From: Eubacterium sp.
Lineage (GTDB): Bacteria; Bacillota; Clostridia; Lachnospirales; Lachnospiraceae
Assembly: GCA_017459345.1 (NCBI GenBank)
Contig: JAFUDC010000059.1
Span: 1-34,864 of the forward strand
Reading direction: 5' to 3'
Length of the DNA: 34,864 nt
A model generated the notes under the pieces. It worked only from the letters and a program-made list of their open reading frames with translations, was not told where the DNA came from and did not search any database. The translations under genes were made by a program, and so were the position numbers. This document shows, one piece after another, positions 17,769-26,010 of this stretch (position 1 is its first letter; each line of letters begins with the position of its first letter).

Positions 17769-18620
17769 TTACCTCATTCCCAAAAGCTCAAGGGCATTAC
17801 CGGAAAAGATATGCTCCATTTCTATGTCAGTAAAGGGCATACTCTTCACCCTGTCCACATAGTCCTTCTGGTCTGCCCAGGGGGAATCTGTGGCAAAGAG
17901 AATCCTGTCGGTTCCGTGCTTTCTGCAGAGCCTTACGAAATCTTCGTGGGACAGATTGCTGGGTATATATGGCGGGGTGGGGTCCCCTTCTGCTCTTTCT
18001 ATGGGTCCTATGGCAAAGCCGGTGTCCAGCCATACCGGCGCACCGGCAAGGTCCCGCTCCACATCATCCCAGCAGGCCCAGCCTCCCATGTGGGCCAGCA
18101 CGAACTTTGGCGGGTGAATCTGATCAATGACTTTCAGGATATGCTTTACCGAAGAGTAATCATGGTCAAAGATTCCGATATCGATGCCGGCGTGGATCAG
18201 GACGATCATGTCAAGCTCGGAGGCTGCGTCGATGACGTGCATCATGTTGATGTCATCCAGATCCACCTCCTGGTAGGCCGGATGGAGCTTGATTCCTTTG
18301 ATGCCGTTATCCTTCAATATCTTTAGCTGGTCTCTGTAATTTTCATAAGCCGGGTGCATACACCCCAGGGTGATAACACCGCTTTTAAGCATGTCCTCCT
18401 GATTCCGGATCATGGTCTGATTCAGCTTCTCCACCTGCCCCACATTGGTTGCCACCGGCAGATTGATGGAGTAATCGATACCGGCTTTCTTCATGGAAGA
18501 GGAGAGAGCGGATATGGAGCCATCAGTCCAAGGTCTGCTGTGAGAAACGGTGGAAAGGTGATGAACGGTTTTTGCTGCAATCTTATCAGGAAATGTATGG
18601 GTATGAAAGTCTATAATCAT
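17769..18620 (-). CDS. Amidohydrolase_2-family metal-dependent hydrolase or decarboxylase
   Basis: A 283-residue TIM-barrel protein of the amidohydrolase-related (ACMSD-like) group. The metal ligand motif HxH is in IIDFHTHTFP at the N-terminus, followed by KLHPAYQ, LIHAG, VLAHMGG and the catalytic Asp in FATDSPW. The start is ATG at 18620 with GGAGG just upstream on this strand; the longer open frame would run through the REP-like repeat. The family includes hydrolases and non-oxidative decarboxylases. It follows the LysR gene in the same direction, divergent from the sulfonate operon, so it may prepare a conjugated or carboxylated sulfonate for cleavage. That role is inference. Confidence 0.85.
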   Translation of the reverse strand: MIIDFHTHTFPDKIAAKTVHHLSTVSHSRPWTDGSISALSSSMKKAGIDYSINLPVATNVGQVEKLNQTMIRNQEDMLKSGVITLGCMHPAYENYRDQLKILKDNGIKGIKLHPAYQEVDLDDINMMHVIDAASELDMIVLIHAGIDIGIFDHDYSSVKHILKVIDQIHPPKFVLAHMGGWACWDDVERDLAGAPVWLDTGFAIGPIERAEGDPTPPYIPSNLSHEDFVRLCRKHGTDRILFATDSPWADQKDYVDRVKSMPFTDIEMEHIFSGNALELLGMR

Positions 18621-18649
18621 GGTGTCCTCCAGAGTATTTGATATTAAAT

Positions 18650-18716
18650 GGGAGACATGGAACGGGTCTCTATCTCCCGAAAAAATAGGGAGACAAAGAC
18701 CCGTCCCTTGTCTCCC
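18650..18716. repeat. REP-like inverted pair (two 29-nt palindromic units head to head)
   Basis: Unit 1 (18650-18678) starts GGGAGACATGG and ends TATCTCCC. Unit 2 (18688-18716) lies on the opposite strand and starts GGGAGACAAGG and ends TTGTCTCCC. The units agree at 25 of 29 positions, each folds into its own hairpin, and together they can form a long cruciform. The core GGGACGGGTCT resembles, from memory, the REP sequences mobilised by RAYT (Y1) transposases in Firmicutes. The pair lies between the LysR and amidohydrolase genes. Confidence 0.75.
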
Positions 18717-18726
18717 TTCCAATATT

Positions 18727-19638
18727 TTATGACATTTTGCCGTAACTGTAAAGAGCCGATTTTAGGATATCCATAACTCTTTCCTCCTTGAGGCTTGATC
18801 TGTAGCTTGTACTTTCGATATATCCCAGCTCAAAGGTCAGGTCATAATCGGATACAGGAAGTCCTTTGATTAGGCCGTTTTTAACATATATATCATTCTC
18901 CATCATGTGTTTTGGAAAGAATGTGGAATAGTCTGATCTGGAAACCATAGTTTTTATAAAATCCGGATTGTCGCTTACCAGGTTGACGTCCGGATAATCT
19001 TTTTTCTGAAAGAGTTCGGTGATACCGCCGTTATCCTTTTTGAATTCATCTCCGTAAGCAATCAGCTTCTGTTTTCTGAGCTCCTTAAGAGCGACTGATG
19101 ATTTCTCCCATAATGAAGACTGTCTTCCGACATAAAGCAGGTACTCATCCTGAAACAGAGGAGTATACTTGATATCTTTATAATTCTTAAGATAAACCCC
19201 GCATACCACGATACCCAGATTGGCATAGCCGGATGATACATCCTTTGCAATATCTCTGCTTTCTCCAATGTTGAAAGAGAGGATCAAACCGGGATTCTTT
19301 TCTTGAATCTGAATAACTGCCTCCGGCAGTATGCTGCTTAAAGGACCAGGGATGCAGCCAACAGAGACAGTTCCGGTGAGCTGGCTGCTGTCTGATGCTC
19401 TGATGATATTGTCCTGGGCTTCAAAGATGAGCTTTGCCTGGTCCAGGACGTAGTTTCCATATTCCGTCACAGTGATGCCGGTATTGGTTCTCTTTAATAA
19501 TGATACCCCCAATTCCTTCTCCAGCCTTGATATAGATGAAGAAAAAGAAGATTGTGATATATAATTCTGCTCCGCTGCCACGGATATAGAATGGTATTTT
19601 ACTGCTTCCATGAAACAGAAGAGCTGGTTTAACTGCAT
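18727..19638 (-). CDS. LysR-family transcriptional regulator
   Basis: A 303-residue regulator with an N-terminal winged HTH (residues 1-60: FCFMEAVKYHSISVAAEQN, SSFSSSISRLEKELGVSLLKR) and a periplasmic-binding-protein-like effector domain (about 90-295). The ribosome binding site AGGAGGAAG is 6 nt before the ATG on this strand. It is divergent from the SsuA-type gene across a 356-nt regulatory gap, the classic LysR layout, so control of sulfonate uptake and cleavage is likely, by analogy with CysB/Cbl/SsuR-type regulators. The effector is not known. Confidence 0.93.
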   Translation of the reverse strand: MQLNQLFCFMEAVKYHSISVAAEQNYISQSSFSSSISRLEKELGVSLLKRTNTGITVTEYGNYVLDQAKLIFEAQDNIIRASDSSQLTGTVSVGCIPGPLSSILPEAVIQIQEKNPGLILSFNIGESRDIAKDVSSGYANLGIVVCGVYLKNYKDIKYTPLFQDEYLLYVGRQSSLWEKSSVALKELRKQKLIAYGDEFKKDNGGITELFQKKDYPDVNLVSDNPDFIKTMVSRSDYSTFFPKHMMENDIYVKNGLIKGLPVSDYDLTFELGYIESTSYRSSLKEERVMDILKSALYSYGKMS

Positions 19639-19718
19639 CGAATCTTCCTCCTGAAAATGAGTGGGATAAATATATCATATAAACATATATAGTAAATATG
19701 TAATAAACATTAAGAATG

Positions 19719-19748
19719 ATTATAATTCATATATCTCATATTTGTCAA
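19719..19748 (-). promoter_or_regulatory. Consensus promoter of the LysR gene
   Basis: Read on the minus strand, TTGACA (19748-19743), an 18-nt spacer and TATAAT (19724-19719) form a full-consensus promoter about 80 nt before the LysR start. It lies in the divergent 19639-19994 gap. Confidence 0.75.
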
Positions 19749-19771
19749 CTATGAATTTTTGGTTTGATTAT

Positions 19772-19800
19772 CTTTTATGCCTGATATAATTAAATAAAAC
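19772..19800 (+). promoter_or_regulatory. Candidate promoter of the sulfonate operon
   Basis: GTTTGA (19772-19777), a 17-nt spacer and TGATATAAT (extended -10, hexamer 19795-19800). It would give a leader of about 190 nt before the SsuA-type gene. A second, weaker candidate is TTCCCA / TATAGT at 19867-19895. ATAGGT (19821-19826) and ACCTAT (19848-19853) form a spaced inverted repeat just after the first start. Confidence 0.55.
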
Positions 19801-19910
19801 CCTGATTTTAAATAGGTTAAATAGGTAATATATCATTTTTCGTTAGCACCTATCAGTTTTTCATACTTCCCAAATGTTAAAAAAGAGATTATAGTATGGT
19901 CAAACAAGAT

Positions 19911-19937
19911 AAAACATATCTGAAAAGTATGTTTTTT
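19911..19937 (+). other. T-tailed hairpin in the leader of the SsuA-type gene
   Basis: AAAACATA (19911-19918) and TATGTTTT (19928-19935) are perfect inverted arms around a 9-nt loop, followed by TT. It could be a weak attenuator or an operator. Confidence 0.4.
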
Positions 19938-19945
19938 AACTGACA

Positions 19946-19964
19946 GAGTTTCGCAATTATCTAA
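19946..19964 (+). repeat. Dispersed motif copy b (GAGTTTCGCAATTATCTAA)
   Basis: It shares TTTCGCAATTATCT with copy a at 14462 and lies about 30 nt before the SsuA-type start codon. Confidence 0.5.
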
Positions 19965-19994
19965 AAGAATTTTAAGCGGGAAAGGAGTATGAAC

Positions 19995-20996
19995 ATGAAG
20001 AAAAGATTATTGGGAATCACTTTAGCATTGATATTGGCTGCAGGTCTGATCAGCGGCTGCGGCGGAAGTTCCTCCGCAGGAGAAAGTACCGGAAGCGCAG
20101 GCGGCGAACAGAAGGTTTTAAGGCTGGGAGCTCAGACCTATCCCTTATATTCTTCCATAGACCTGGCTCATGAGCTTGGATATATCGAAGAGGAATTGAA
20201 CAAGGTGGGAGCGAAGGAAGAATGGACCAATTATGATTCGGGCCCCCTGGTTAATGAAGCAGTCGCAGCAGGAGAGGCTGATGTGGGATTCATGGCTGAC
20301 CTTCCGGCTATCAATGCCAGATCTACCGGACAGGACATTCAGGTGGTCTCCAATGTGGCGACAGGGGAAAGATCTCTGGCCGTGCTGGTTCCGGCAGATT
20401 CAGATATCACAGATATCAGCCAGCTTAAGGGCAAGAAAATAGCTTATGCCACCGGCTCCTACGCCCAGCATCTCCTGGCCCTGGTGCTTGATCAGGCAGG
20501 ACTTACATTTGATGATGTGGAATCCGTCAACCTTGGTGCCGCTGACAGTCCGGCGGCTATGGAGAATGGCCAGGTGGATGCAATCGTCATCTGGGAGCAG
20601 TTCATCACCAAACTTACCACCGAGGGTAAGGCAAAGGTTCTCATTGACGGAACCGGCATCAAGAAGAGCAACATGGTCATCTATGCAGTGAAAGACTATG
20701 CCCAGGCTAATCCCGAGGTGATTGAGGCCTTTATCAAGGCAGCTGACCGGGGTGCCCAGTATATAAAGGAGAACCCGGATGATGCGGCCGCTAAGCTTGC
20801 ACCTGTATATAATGTGACAAAAGATCAGATGAAGACCATCTTCGGAAACTTTGAGTTTACGGTATCCCTCACCGATGATGACATCGCAGAGATTACCAAG
20901 GTTGCAGATTATGCTTATGATGCAGGCATTATACAAAACCAGGTAAAAGCAGATGAATTTATCAATACAGATTACTTAAAGGAAGCAGGATACTAA
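19995..20996 (+). CDS. SsuA/TauA/NMT1-type sulfonate ABC transporter, substrate-binding lipoprotein
   Basis: A 333-residue periplasmic-binding-protein-like lipoprotein. The signal peptide ends in ISGC with lipidated C22. The mature part has the SsuA/NMT1 features RLGAQTYPLYSSIDLAHELGYIEEEL and ADVGFMADLPAINA, and the KGKKIAYATGSYAQHLLALVL segment of the second lobe. The start is ATG 19995, 7 nt after AGGAG; ATG 19989 would be 1 nt from it. The family binds aliphatic sulfonates, taurine or nitrate-like anions, but also pyrimidine precursors, so the sulfonate call rests on the neighbouring sulfite-lyase and sulfite reductase genes. Confidence 0.88.
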   Translation: MKKRLLGITLALILAAGLISGCGGSSSAGESTGSAGGEQKVLRLGAQTYPLYSSIDLAHELGYIEEELNKVGAKEEWTNYDSGPLVNEAVAAGEADVGFMADLPAINARSTGQDIQVVSNVATGERSLAVLVPADSDITDISQLKGKKIAYATGSYAQHLLALVLDQAGLTFDDVESVNLGAADSPAAMENGQVDAIVIWEQFITKLTTEGKAKVLIDGTGIKKSNMVIYAVKDYAQANPEVIEAFIKAADRGAQYIKENPDDAAAKLAPVYNVTKDQMKTIFGNFEFTVSLTDDDIAEITKVADYAYDAGIIQNQVKADEFINTDYLKEAGY

Positions 20997-20997
20997 G

Positions 20998-21762
20998 ATG
21001 CAGAAAAACAGTCCAGGGTTCATCACTGATCTCTTATGGAGGATTACGCTGCCGGTTCTGGTGCTGATCCTCTGGGAGATGGTATGTCATCTGAACCTGG
21101 TAAATGTGATCAGCATGCCTCCGCCAGAGACGGTTTTAAAAGCAGCTTTTACGACCATAAAGGATGGAAGCCTTCCGGCCAATATAGTGGTCAGCTTTCT
21201 AAGAGTTCTGGAAGGCTTTCTGATTGCCACATTGCTGGCTCTGATCCTGGGAATCGTCACAGGCCTGCATCCTAAAGCAGAGGCATTTACTGAGCTGCTG
21301 ATTCAGATTATCAAGCCTATTCCCCCCATCGCCTGGATTCCTCTGGCAATCCTTTGGTTCGGGATTGGGGAAAGCTCCAAATTATACATCATTTTTATCG
21401 GTGCCTTCTTTCCGGTCCTCCTCAATACAGTTTCCGGAATCCACAGCATTGATCCAAGATACCTGGAGCTGGCCAGGGTGTATGAGGTGGACCGGTTCCG
21501 CCTCATCACCCGGGTGATCCTGCCCGGGGCCCTTCCTTCCATTCTTACGGGAATCCGGGTAGGCCTGGGCAACGCCTGGGTCTGCGTGGTTGCCGCAGAG
21601 ATGATTGCGGCGACCAGAGGAATCGGCTACATGCTGTCCAACGGACGAAGCATGTCCCGGTCAGACCTGGTTATCCTGGGCATGCTGCTCATCGGCATCG
21701 TTGGAAAGCTGATGGATGATTTTCTGAAATATGTTTCACGGAAATTAGTAAAATGGACCTGA
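20998..21762 (+). CDS. SsuC/TauC-type ABC transporter permease
   Basis: A 254-residue membrane protein with about six transmembrane helices and the BPD_transp_1 EAA loop (ARVYEVDRFRLITRVILPGALPSI-type, near residues 159-182), which docks the ATPase. The segments PIPPIAWIPLAILWFGIGESSK and IGYMLSNGRSMSRSD are typical of the SsuC/TauC group. The ATG is 1 nt after the stop of the binding-protein gene, so translation is likely coupled. Confidence 0.93.
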   Translation: MQKNSPGFITDLLWRITLPVLVLILWEMVCHLNLVNVISMPPPETVLKAAFTTIKDGSLPANIVVSFLRVLEGFLIATLLALILGIVTGLHPKAEAFTELLIQIIKPIPPIAWIPLAILWFGIGESSKLYIIFIGAFFPVLLNTVSGIHSIDPRYLELARVYEVDRFRLITRVILPGALPSILTGIRVGLGNAWVCVVAAEMIAATRGIGYMLSNGRSMSRSDLVILGMLLIGIVGKLMDDFLKYVSRKLVKWT

Positions 21763-21793
21763 CCAGCTGAGTATGTTCAGGGAGATAAGAGCC

Positions 21794-21812
21794 AGTTTCA
21801 CAATTACCCGGA
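21794..21812 (+). repeat. Dispersed motif copy c (AGTTTCACAATTACCCGGA)
   Basis: A diverged copy of the motif at 14462 and 19946, about 30 nt before the ATPase start codon inside the transporter operon. Confidence 0.4.
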
Positions 21813-21841
21813 GTATAACAAATTAGAAAGAGAATTCTTAA

Positions 21842-22609
21842 ATGAATCATATATCAGAAACAGCCGTACACATATCAAATCTGAATAAATCCTTTGATGA
21901 CCTTAAGGTCCTTACGGATATCAGCCTGGATATCAAAAAAGGAGAGTTTCTGTCGGTAATCGGCGTCAGCGGATGCGGCAAGAGCACCCTGCTCCGCATC
22001 ATCGGAGGTCTGGAAACCAAAACAGAGGGAACTCTGCTGGTCAATGGCCAGGAGGTGGAGAAGCCTTCCAGGAAGATTGGCTTTGTCTTTCAGGATCACA
22101 GACTCCTGCCCTGGCTGACGGTGGAGGAGAACATCAAGCTTGCTCTCGACCGCAATCAGCCGGATGCCGACAGGCTGGTGAAGGAAAATCTGGAGCTAGT
22201 GGGGCTTGGGGATTTTGCAAAGTCCTATCCCGGACAGCTGTCCGGGGGGATGGCCCAGAGGGTGGCTATTGCCAGAGCCCTTTCCAACAAGCCGGATATC
22301 CTCCTCCTGGATGAACCTTTCGGGGCCCTGGATGCCATGACCAGGATCAACATGCAGCAGGAGCTGAGAAGAATCTGGCAGCAGGAGAAGATTACCATGA
22401 TCCTCATCACCCATGATATTGAGGAAGCCATATTCTTAGGGGAGAGAGTGGTTGTCTTATCCAGCAGACCAGGCAGGATCAAGAAGACGGTTCCCATCGA
22501 GGAAATCTGTCATATTCAGAGGACCGGAACTGCATTTTCCTCCACCAGAGACCTGATATTCAAGGAGTTCTTCCGCGATGAGGAGCTGCCTTTTGCCTAC
22601 ACCATATAG
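21842..22609 (+). CDS. SsuB/TauB-type ABC transporter ATPase
   Basis: A 255-residue ATPase with Walker A GVSGCGKST at residues 41-49, a Q loop in VFQDHRLLPWLTVEEN, signature LSGGMAQRVAIARAL, Walker B LLLDEPFGALD (D157, E158) and switch histidine in ILITHDIEEA. It energises the neighbouring permease; HRLLPWLTV is a hallmark of the nitrate/sulfonate/taurine ATPase group. The ribosome binding site is weak. The gene ends 10 nt before the sulfite-lyase ATG, whose binding site GAGGAGG lies in that gap. Confidence 0.93.
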   Translation: MNHISETAVHISNLNKSFDDLKVLTDISLDIKKGEFLSVIGVSGCGKSTLLRIIGGLETKTEGTLLVNGQEVEKPSRKIGFVFQDHRLLPWLTVEENIKLALDRNQPDADRLVKENLELVGLGDFAKSYPGQLSGGMAQRVAIARALSNKPDILLLDEPFGALDAMTRINMQQELRRIWQQEKITMILITHDIEEAIFLGERVVVLSSRPGRIKKTVPIEEICHIQRTGTAFSSTRDLIFKEFFRDEELPFAYTI

Positions 22610-22619
22610 AGGAGGTTCT

Positions 22620-25085
22620 ATGAGCGAAAAAATATTATCCATGCAGGAAAAAAGGCTCCTGCATAAGATCACTTCCAATAATCCCAACCGGGCCATCAGC
22701 CTGATCGGGCGTGTGCGGGGAGTGAAGCCTCAGATCGATATTGAGAGAGGATTGATCTTTACCAGATCATTTAAAGAGACAGAGGGGCAGCCCCTGATTC
22801 TTCGGTGGGCCAGGGCCCTCTATAAGTATGCCAGGGAGAGTTCGGTCATTATAGAAGATGGCCAGCTGCTGGCAGGAAGGGCGGGAAGCTCAGCCCGCTA
22901 CGGCATCCTCTATCCGGAACTTGACGGGGACACCCTGGGAATCAACATCGAGAAGCTTCCGGGAAGAAGCACATCTCCCTTCGATATCTCGGAGGAGGCA
23001 GCCCGCATTGTAAAGGAGGAAATCGAGCCTTACTGGAAGGGGAAGACCTATCACGAGGAGCTTGCCATCGCATTTCCTGAGGATACCAGAAGACTGACCT
23101 ACAATCCTGACCAGGAGTCATCCTCCAGGTTTATCGTCAATGAGACCTCTTCCTACCGGTCATCCATCCAGTGGGTCCATGACTACGAGATTGTCATGAA
23201 GAAGGGCTTCCTGGGAATCCGCCGGGAGATGGAGGAGAAGCTTGCGGAACTTGATGAGGACAGTGCCTATGACATGATGGAGAAGAAGCCCTTCATCGAT
23301 GCCCTGATCCTTACCTGTGATGCCATTATTCTCTGGGCCGGCCGCTATGCCGATGAGGCAGAAAGACTGGCAGGCCTTACAGAGGATGAAGGCAGAAAGC
23401 GGGAACTGACTCGTATTTCCCAAATATGCCGCCGTGTCCCTGCCAATCCTCCGGAAAACTTCCGGGAGGCAGTCCAGTCTCAGTGGTTTACCCAGATGTT
23501 TTCCAGGATAGAGCAAAAGACAGGAACCATCATCTCAAACGGCAGGATGGACCAATATCTTTATCCATATTATAAAAAGGATCTGGAAGCAGGGGTAATC
23601 ACCCCCTATGAGGCCCAGGAACTCCTGGAGTGCATGTGGGTGGAGATGGCCGCCTTTGTAGACCTCTACCTGTCTGAGTCAGGCGGGGCATTTAACGAGG
23701 GATATGCCCACTGGGAGGCAGTTACAGTAGGGGGGCAGACGCCGGAAGGAACAGATGCCACCAATGAACTGACCTACCTGATCCTTAAGTCCAAGAGGGA
23801 CTTCCCCATGAACTATCCGGATCTGGCGGCAAGGATTCATATCGGCAGTCCCAAAAGATACCTGGTGGAGGTGGCAAAAACCATCAAGGACGGTTCCGGC
23901 TTCCCCAAGATCATAAACGATGAGGAAGTGATTCCCCTGCTTTTATCCAAGGGAGCCGCATTTGAGGAAGCCTACGATTACAGTGTCTCCGGCTGCGCCG
24001 AGTGCCGTATGCCAAACCGGGATACCTATACCAGTCCTGGAGCCTACATTAACTTTGCAGCTGCATTGGAGATGACCTTATATAACGGAAAGATGCTTAA
24101 ATACGGCGATGAACTTCTGGGACTTGAGACAGGGAATCCGGAAGAATTCGCAGACTTTGAGGAATTCTTTGAGGCCTACCTGAAGCAGCAGAAGAATTTC
24201 ATCCGGCATGCCTTCCGCCAGCAATATCAGATCAATCATCTCAGGGCCAGACATTTTGCCAGCCCTCTGGGTTCTGCCCTGCAGAAACTATGCAGAGACT
24301 CCTTCACCGATCTCCACCAGGAGCACATTGAGGGCGGAATTGATCTAGGATACTTTGAGTTTATCGGCTACGGGACGGTAATTGATTCTCTTGCCGCCAT
24401 CAAGAAGCTTGTCTATGAGGATAAAACTTTGACCATGACAGAGCTTATCGATGCCCTGCGCCACAACTTTAAGGGGCATGAGGCAGTGAGACAGCGTCTG
24501 CTTAATGCTCCATCCTATGGGAATGATGAGGCTTATGCAGACCAGATCGGCCTGAGGCTTGATAAGGAAGCAGGCGACTTTGCCAGAAAATACGGGAAGG
24601 AATTCGGCGCCCATATCGACCTTCGCTATGTGCCCTTTACCTCCCATGTACCCTTTGGTAAGGTAGTCAGCGCCAGCCCCAACGGCCGCTTTGCCTGGAC
24701 GCCCCTGTCAGACGGGTCAAGCGCCTCCCAGGGAGCAGATACCAAGGGGCCCACAGCTATCTTAAAGTCCAATTTCAATACCAAGAACTGGAATAACAAC
24801 TACCGGGCCGCCCGCCTTTTAAATATCAAACTAAGCCCTTCCTGCGTTGACGGCCAGGATGGGACAGATAAGCTGGTACAGTTCATCGAAGGATTCTGCA
24901 GGCTTAAGCTCTGGCATGTCCAGTTTAATGTGTTAAATACCGACACCATGCGAAAAGCCCAGGAGCATCCCGAGGAATATCGTGATCTGCTGGTCAGGAT
25001 TGCCGGGTACAGTGCATATTTTACTGAGTTATCCAAAGACCTGCAGGATGACCTGATAGCCAGGACCGAACAGATGGCAATCTGA
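22620..25085 (+). CDS. islA: Glycyl radical enzyme, isethionate sulfite-lyase (IslA) type C-S lyase
   Basis: An 821-residue glycyl radical enzyme. The cysteine-loop motif is GCAE (C459, E461) and the C-terminal radical motif is RIAGYSAYF with G796. R180, Q184, W365 and R669 lie exactly nine residues before the R189, Q193, W374 and R678 that I recall as sulfonate- or substrate-contacting residues of Bilophila IslA. C468, E470 and G805 of that enzyme map with the same offset. IslA cleaves isethionate (2-hydroxyethanesulfonate) to acetaldehyde and sulfite. One recalled aromatic, F680, would be V671 here, so a related substrate is possible. The start is ATG 22620 after GAGGAGG. Context (sulfonate importer, activase, sulfite reductase) agrees. 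Numbers for the reference enzyme are from memory. Confidence 0.82.
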   Translation: MSEKILSMQEKRLLHKITSNNPNRAISLIGRVRGVKPQIDIERGLIFTRSFKETEGQPLILRWARALYKYARESSVIIEDGQLLAGRAGSSARYGILYPELDGDTLGINIEKLPGRSTSPFDISEEAARIVKEEIEPYWKGKTYHEELAIAFPEDTRRLTYNPDQESSSRFIVNETSSYRSSIQWVHDYEIVMKKGFLGIRREMEEKLAELDEDSAYDMMEKKPFIDALILTCDAIILWAGRYADEAERLAGLTEDEGRKRELTRISQICRRVPANPPENFREAVQSQWFTQMFSRIEQKTGTIISNGRMDQYLYPYYKKDLEAGVITPYEAQELLECMWVEMAAFVDLYLSESGGAFNEGYAHWEAVTVGGQTPEGTDATNELTYLILKSKRDFPMNYPDLAARIHIGSPKRYLVEVAKTIKDGSGFPKIINDEEVIPLLLSKGAAFEEAYDYSVSGCAECRMPNRDTYTSPGAYINFAAALEMTLYNGKMLKYGDELLGLETGNPEEFADFEEFFEAYLKQQKNFIRHAFRQQYQINHLRARHFASPLGSALQKLCRDSFTDLHQEHIEGGIDLGYFEFIGYGTVIDSLAAIKKLVYEDKTLTMTELIDALRHNFKGHEAVRQRLLNAPSYGNDEAYADQIGLRLDKEAGDFARKYGKEFGAHIDLRYVPFTSHVPFGKVVSASPNGRFAWTPLSDGSSASQGADTKGPTAILKSNFNTKNWNNNYRAARLLNIKLSPSCVDGQDGTDKLVQFIEGFCRLKLWHVQFNVLNTDTMRKAQEHPEEYRDLLVRIAGYSAYFTELSKDLQDDLIARTEQMAI

Positions 25086-25132
25086 GTAACTGTCAGGCAT
25101 TAACAAACGAACAGCAAAGGTTTCCGGAAGTA

Positions 25133-25969
25133 ATGAAAGAAACACTAATCGTATTTAATATTCAGCGATACTCCCTGCATGACGGGGACGGGATCCGCAC
25201 AGTCTTTTTCCTGAAAGGCTGCCCCTTAAGATGCTCTTGGTGCTGCAATCCGGAATCCCAGAATCCCAGGCCGGAGCTCATGTTCAGAAAGGGCAAATGC
25301 ATCGGAAAAGAGGAGTGCGGACAATGCGGGCAGTTGTGTCCGGAAAAAGCCATTCTATTTAAGCAGCATGAGGCACAGGTCGATTTTCATCTATGCCGGC
25401 AGTGCTTTGCCTGCGCAAAGCACTGCCCCTCCAGGGCACTTAAGGTGGTGGGGGAGAGCCGGGAGATAGAAGACCTGTTGGATATCGCTGAGCAGGATGC
25501 ATCCTTCTACTCTTCAGGAGGAGGCGGCATCACCCTGTCTGGAGGAGAACCCTTAAGTCAGCCGGGCGCTGTCCTCTTTCTGAAAAAGGCCAGGGAGAGA
25601 TACCTGAACACTGCCATGGAAACCTGCGGGTATGTTCCCAAAGAAAGACTACTTGAGGCGGCAGGGTATCTCAATCAGATATTCTTTGACATCAAGTCCC
25701 TTGATGATGACAGGCACAAGGCCTTTACCGGGGTATCCGGTCAGAAAATCAGGGAGAATCTTGAGGCCTTATGCCAGGTCTGGCCGGATCTGCCTAAAAC
25801 AGTCCGGACACCGGTAATTCCGGGCTTTAATGACCGTCCGGAAGAACTGGAAGCGATCGGTCAGTACCTTCATGGACTTGCCGGGGTGACCTGGCAGAAG
25901 CTTCCCTACCATACATACGGAGCCGGAAAGTATGAGATGCTGGGGAGGAAATATGAGATGCCGGTCTAG
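25133..25969 (+). CDS. islB: Glycyl radical enzyme activase (IslB type, radical SAM)
   Basis: A 278-residue radical SAM enzyme that installs the glycyl radical on the adjacent lyase. The SAM cluster motif is C30-x3-C34-x2-C37 in GCPLRCSWC. An inserted ferredoxin-like domain follows, with CIGKEECGQCGQLCPE and CRQCFACAKHCP (two [4Fe-4S] clusters, typical of non-PFL activases). Then come the GGE-type motif LSGGEPLSQP and the terminal LPYHTYGAGKYEMLGRKYEMPV. The protein stops about 20-30 residues earlier than most relatives, and no continuation is visible in other frames. It lies 47 nt after the lyase gene. Confidence 0.92.
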   Translation: MKETLIVFNIQRYSLHDGDGIRTVFFLKGCPLRCSWCCNPESQNPRPELMFRKGKCIGKEECGQCGQLCPEKAILFKQHEAQVDFHLCRQCFACAKHCPSRALKVVGESREIEDLLDIAEQDASFYSSGGGGITLSGGEPLSQPGAVLFLKKARERYLNTAMETCGYVPKERLLEAAGYLNQIFFDIKSLDDDRHKAFTGVSGQKIRENLEALCQVWPDLPKTVRTPVIPGFNDRPEELEAIGQYLHGLAGVTWQKLPYHTYGAGKYEMLGRKYEMPV

Positions 25970-25980
25970 CCGGCATGTAA
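25958..25980 (+). terminator. Hairpin overlapping the activase stop codon
   Basis: ATGCCGG and CCGGCAT form a perfect 7-bp stem whose loop TCTAG contains the stop codon. It is followed by GTAAGTTTAGT rather than a proper T tract, so it is a weak terminator or mRNA 3'-end element. Confidence 0.4.
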
Positions 25981-26010
25981 GTTTAGTCAGGATAATTATA
26001 GTTATTAAGG

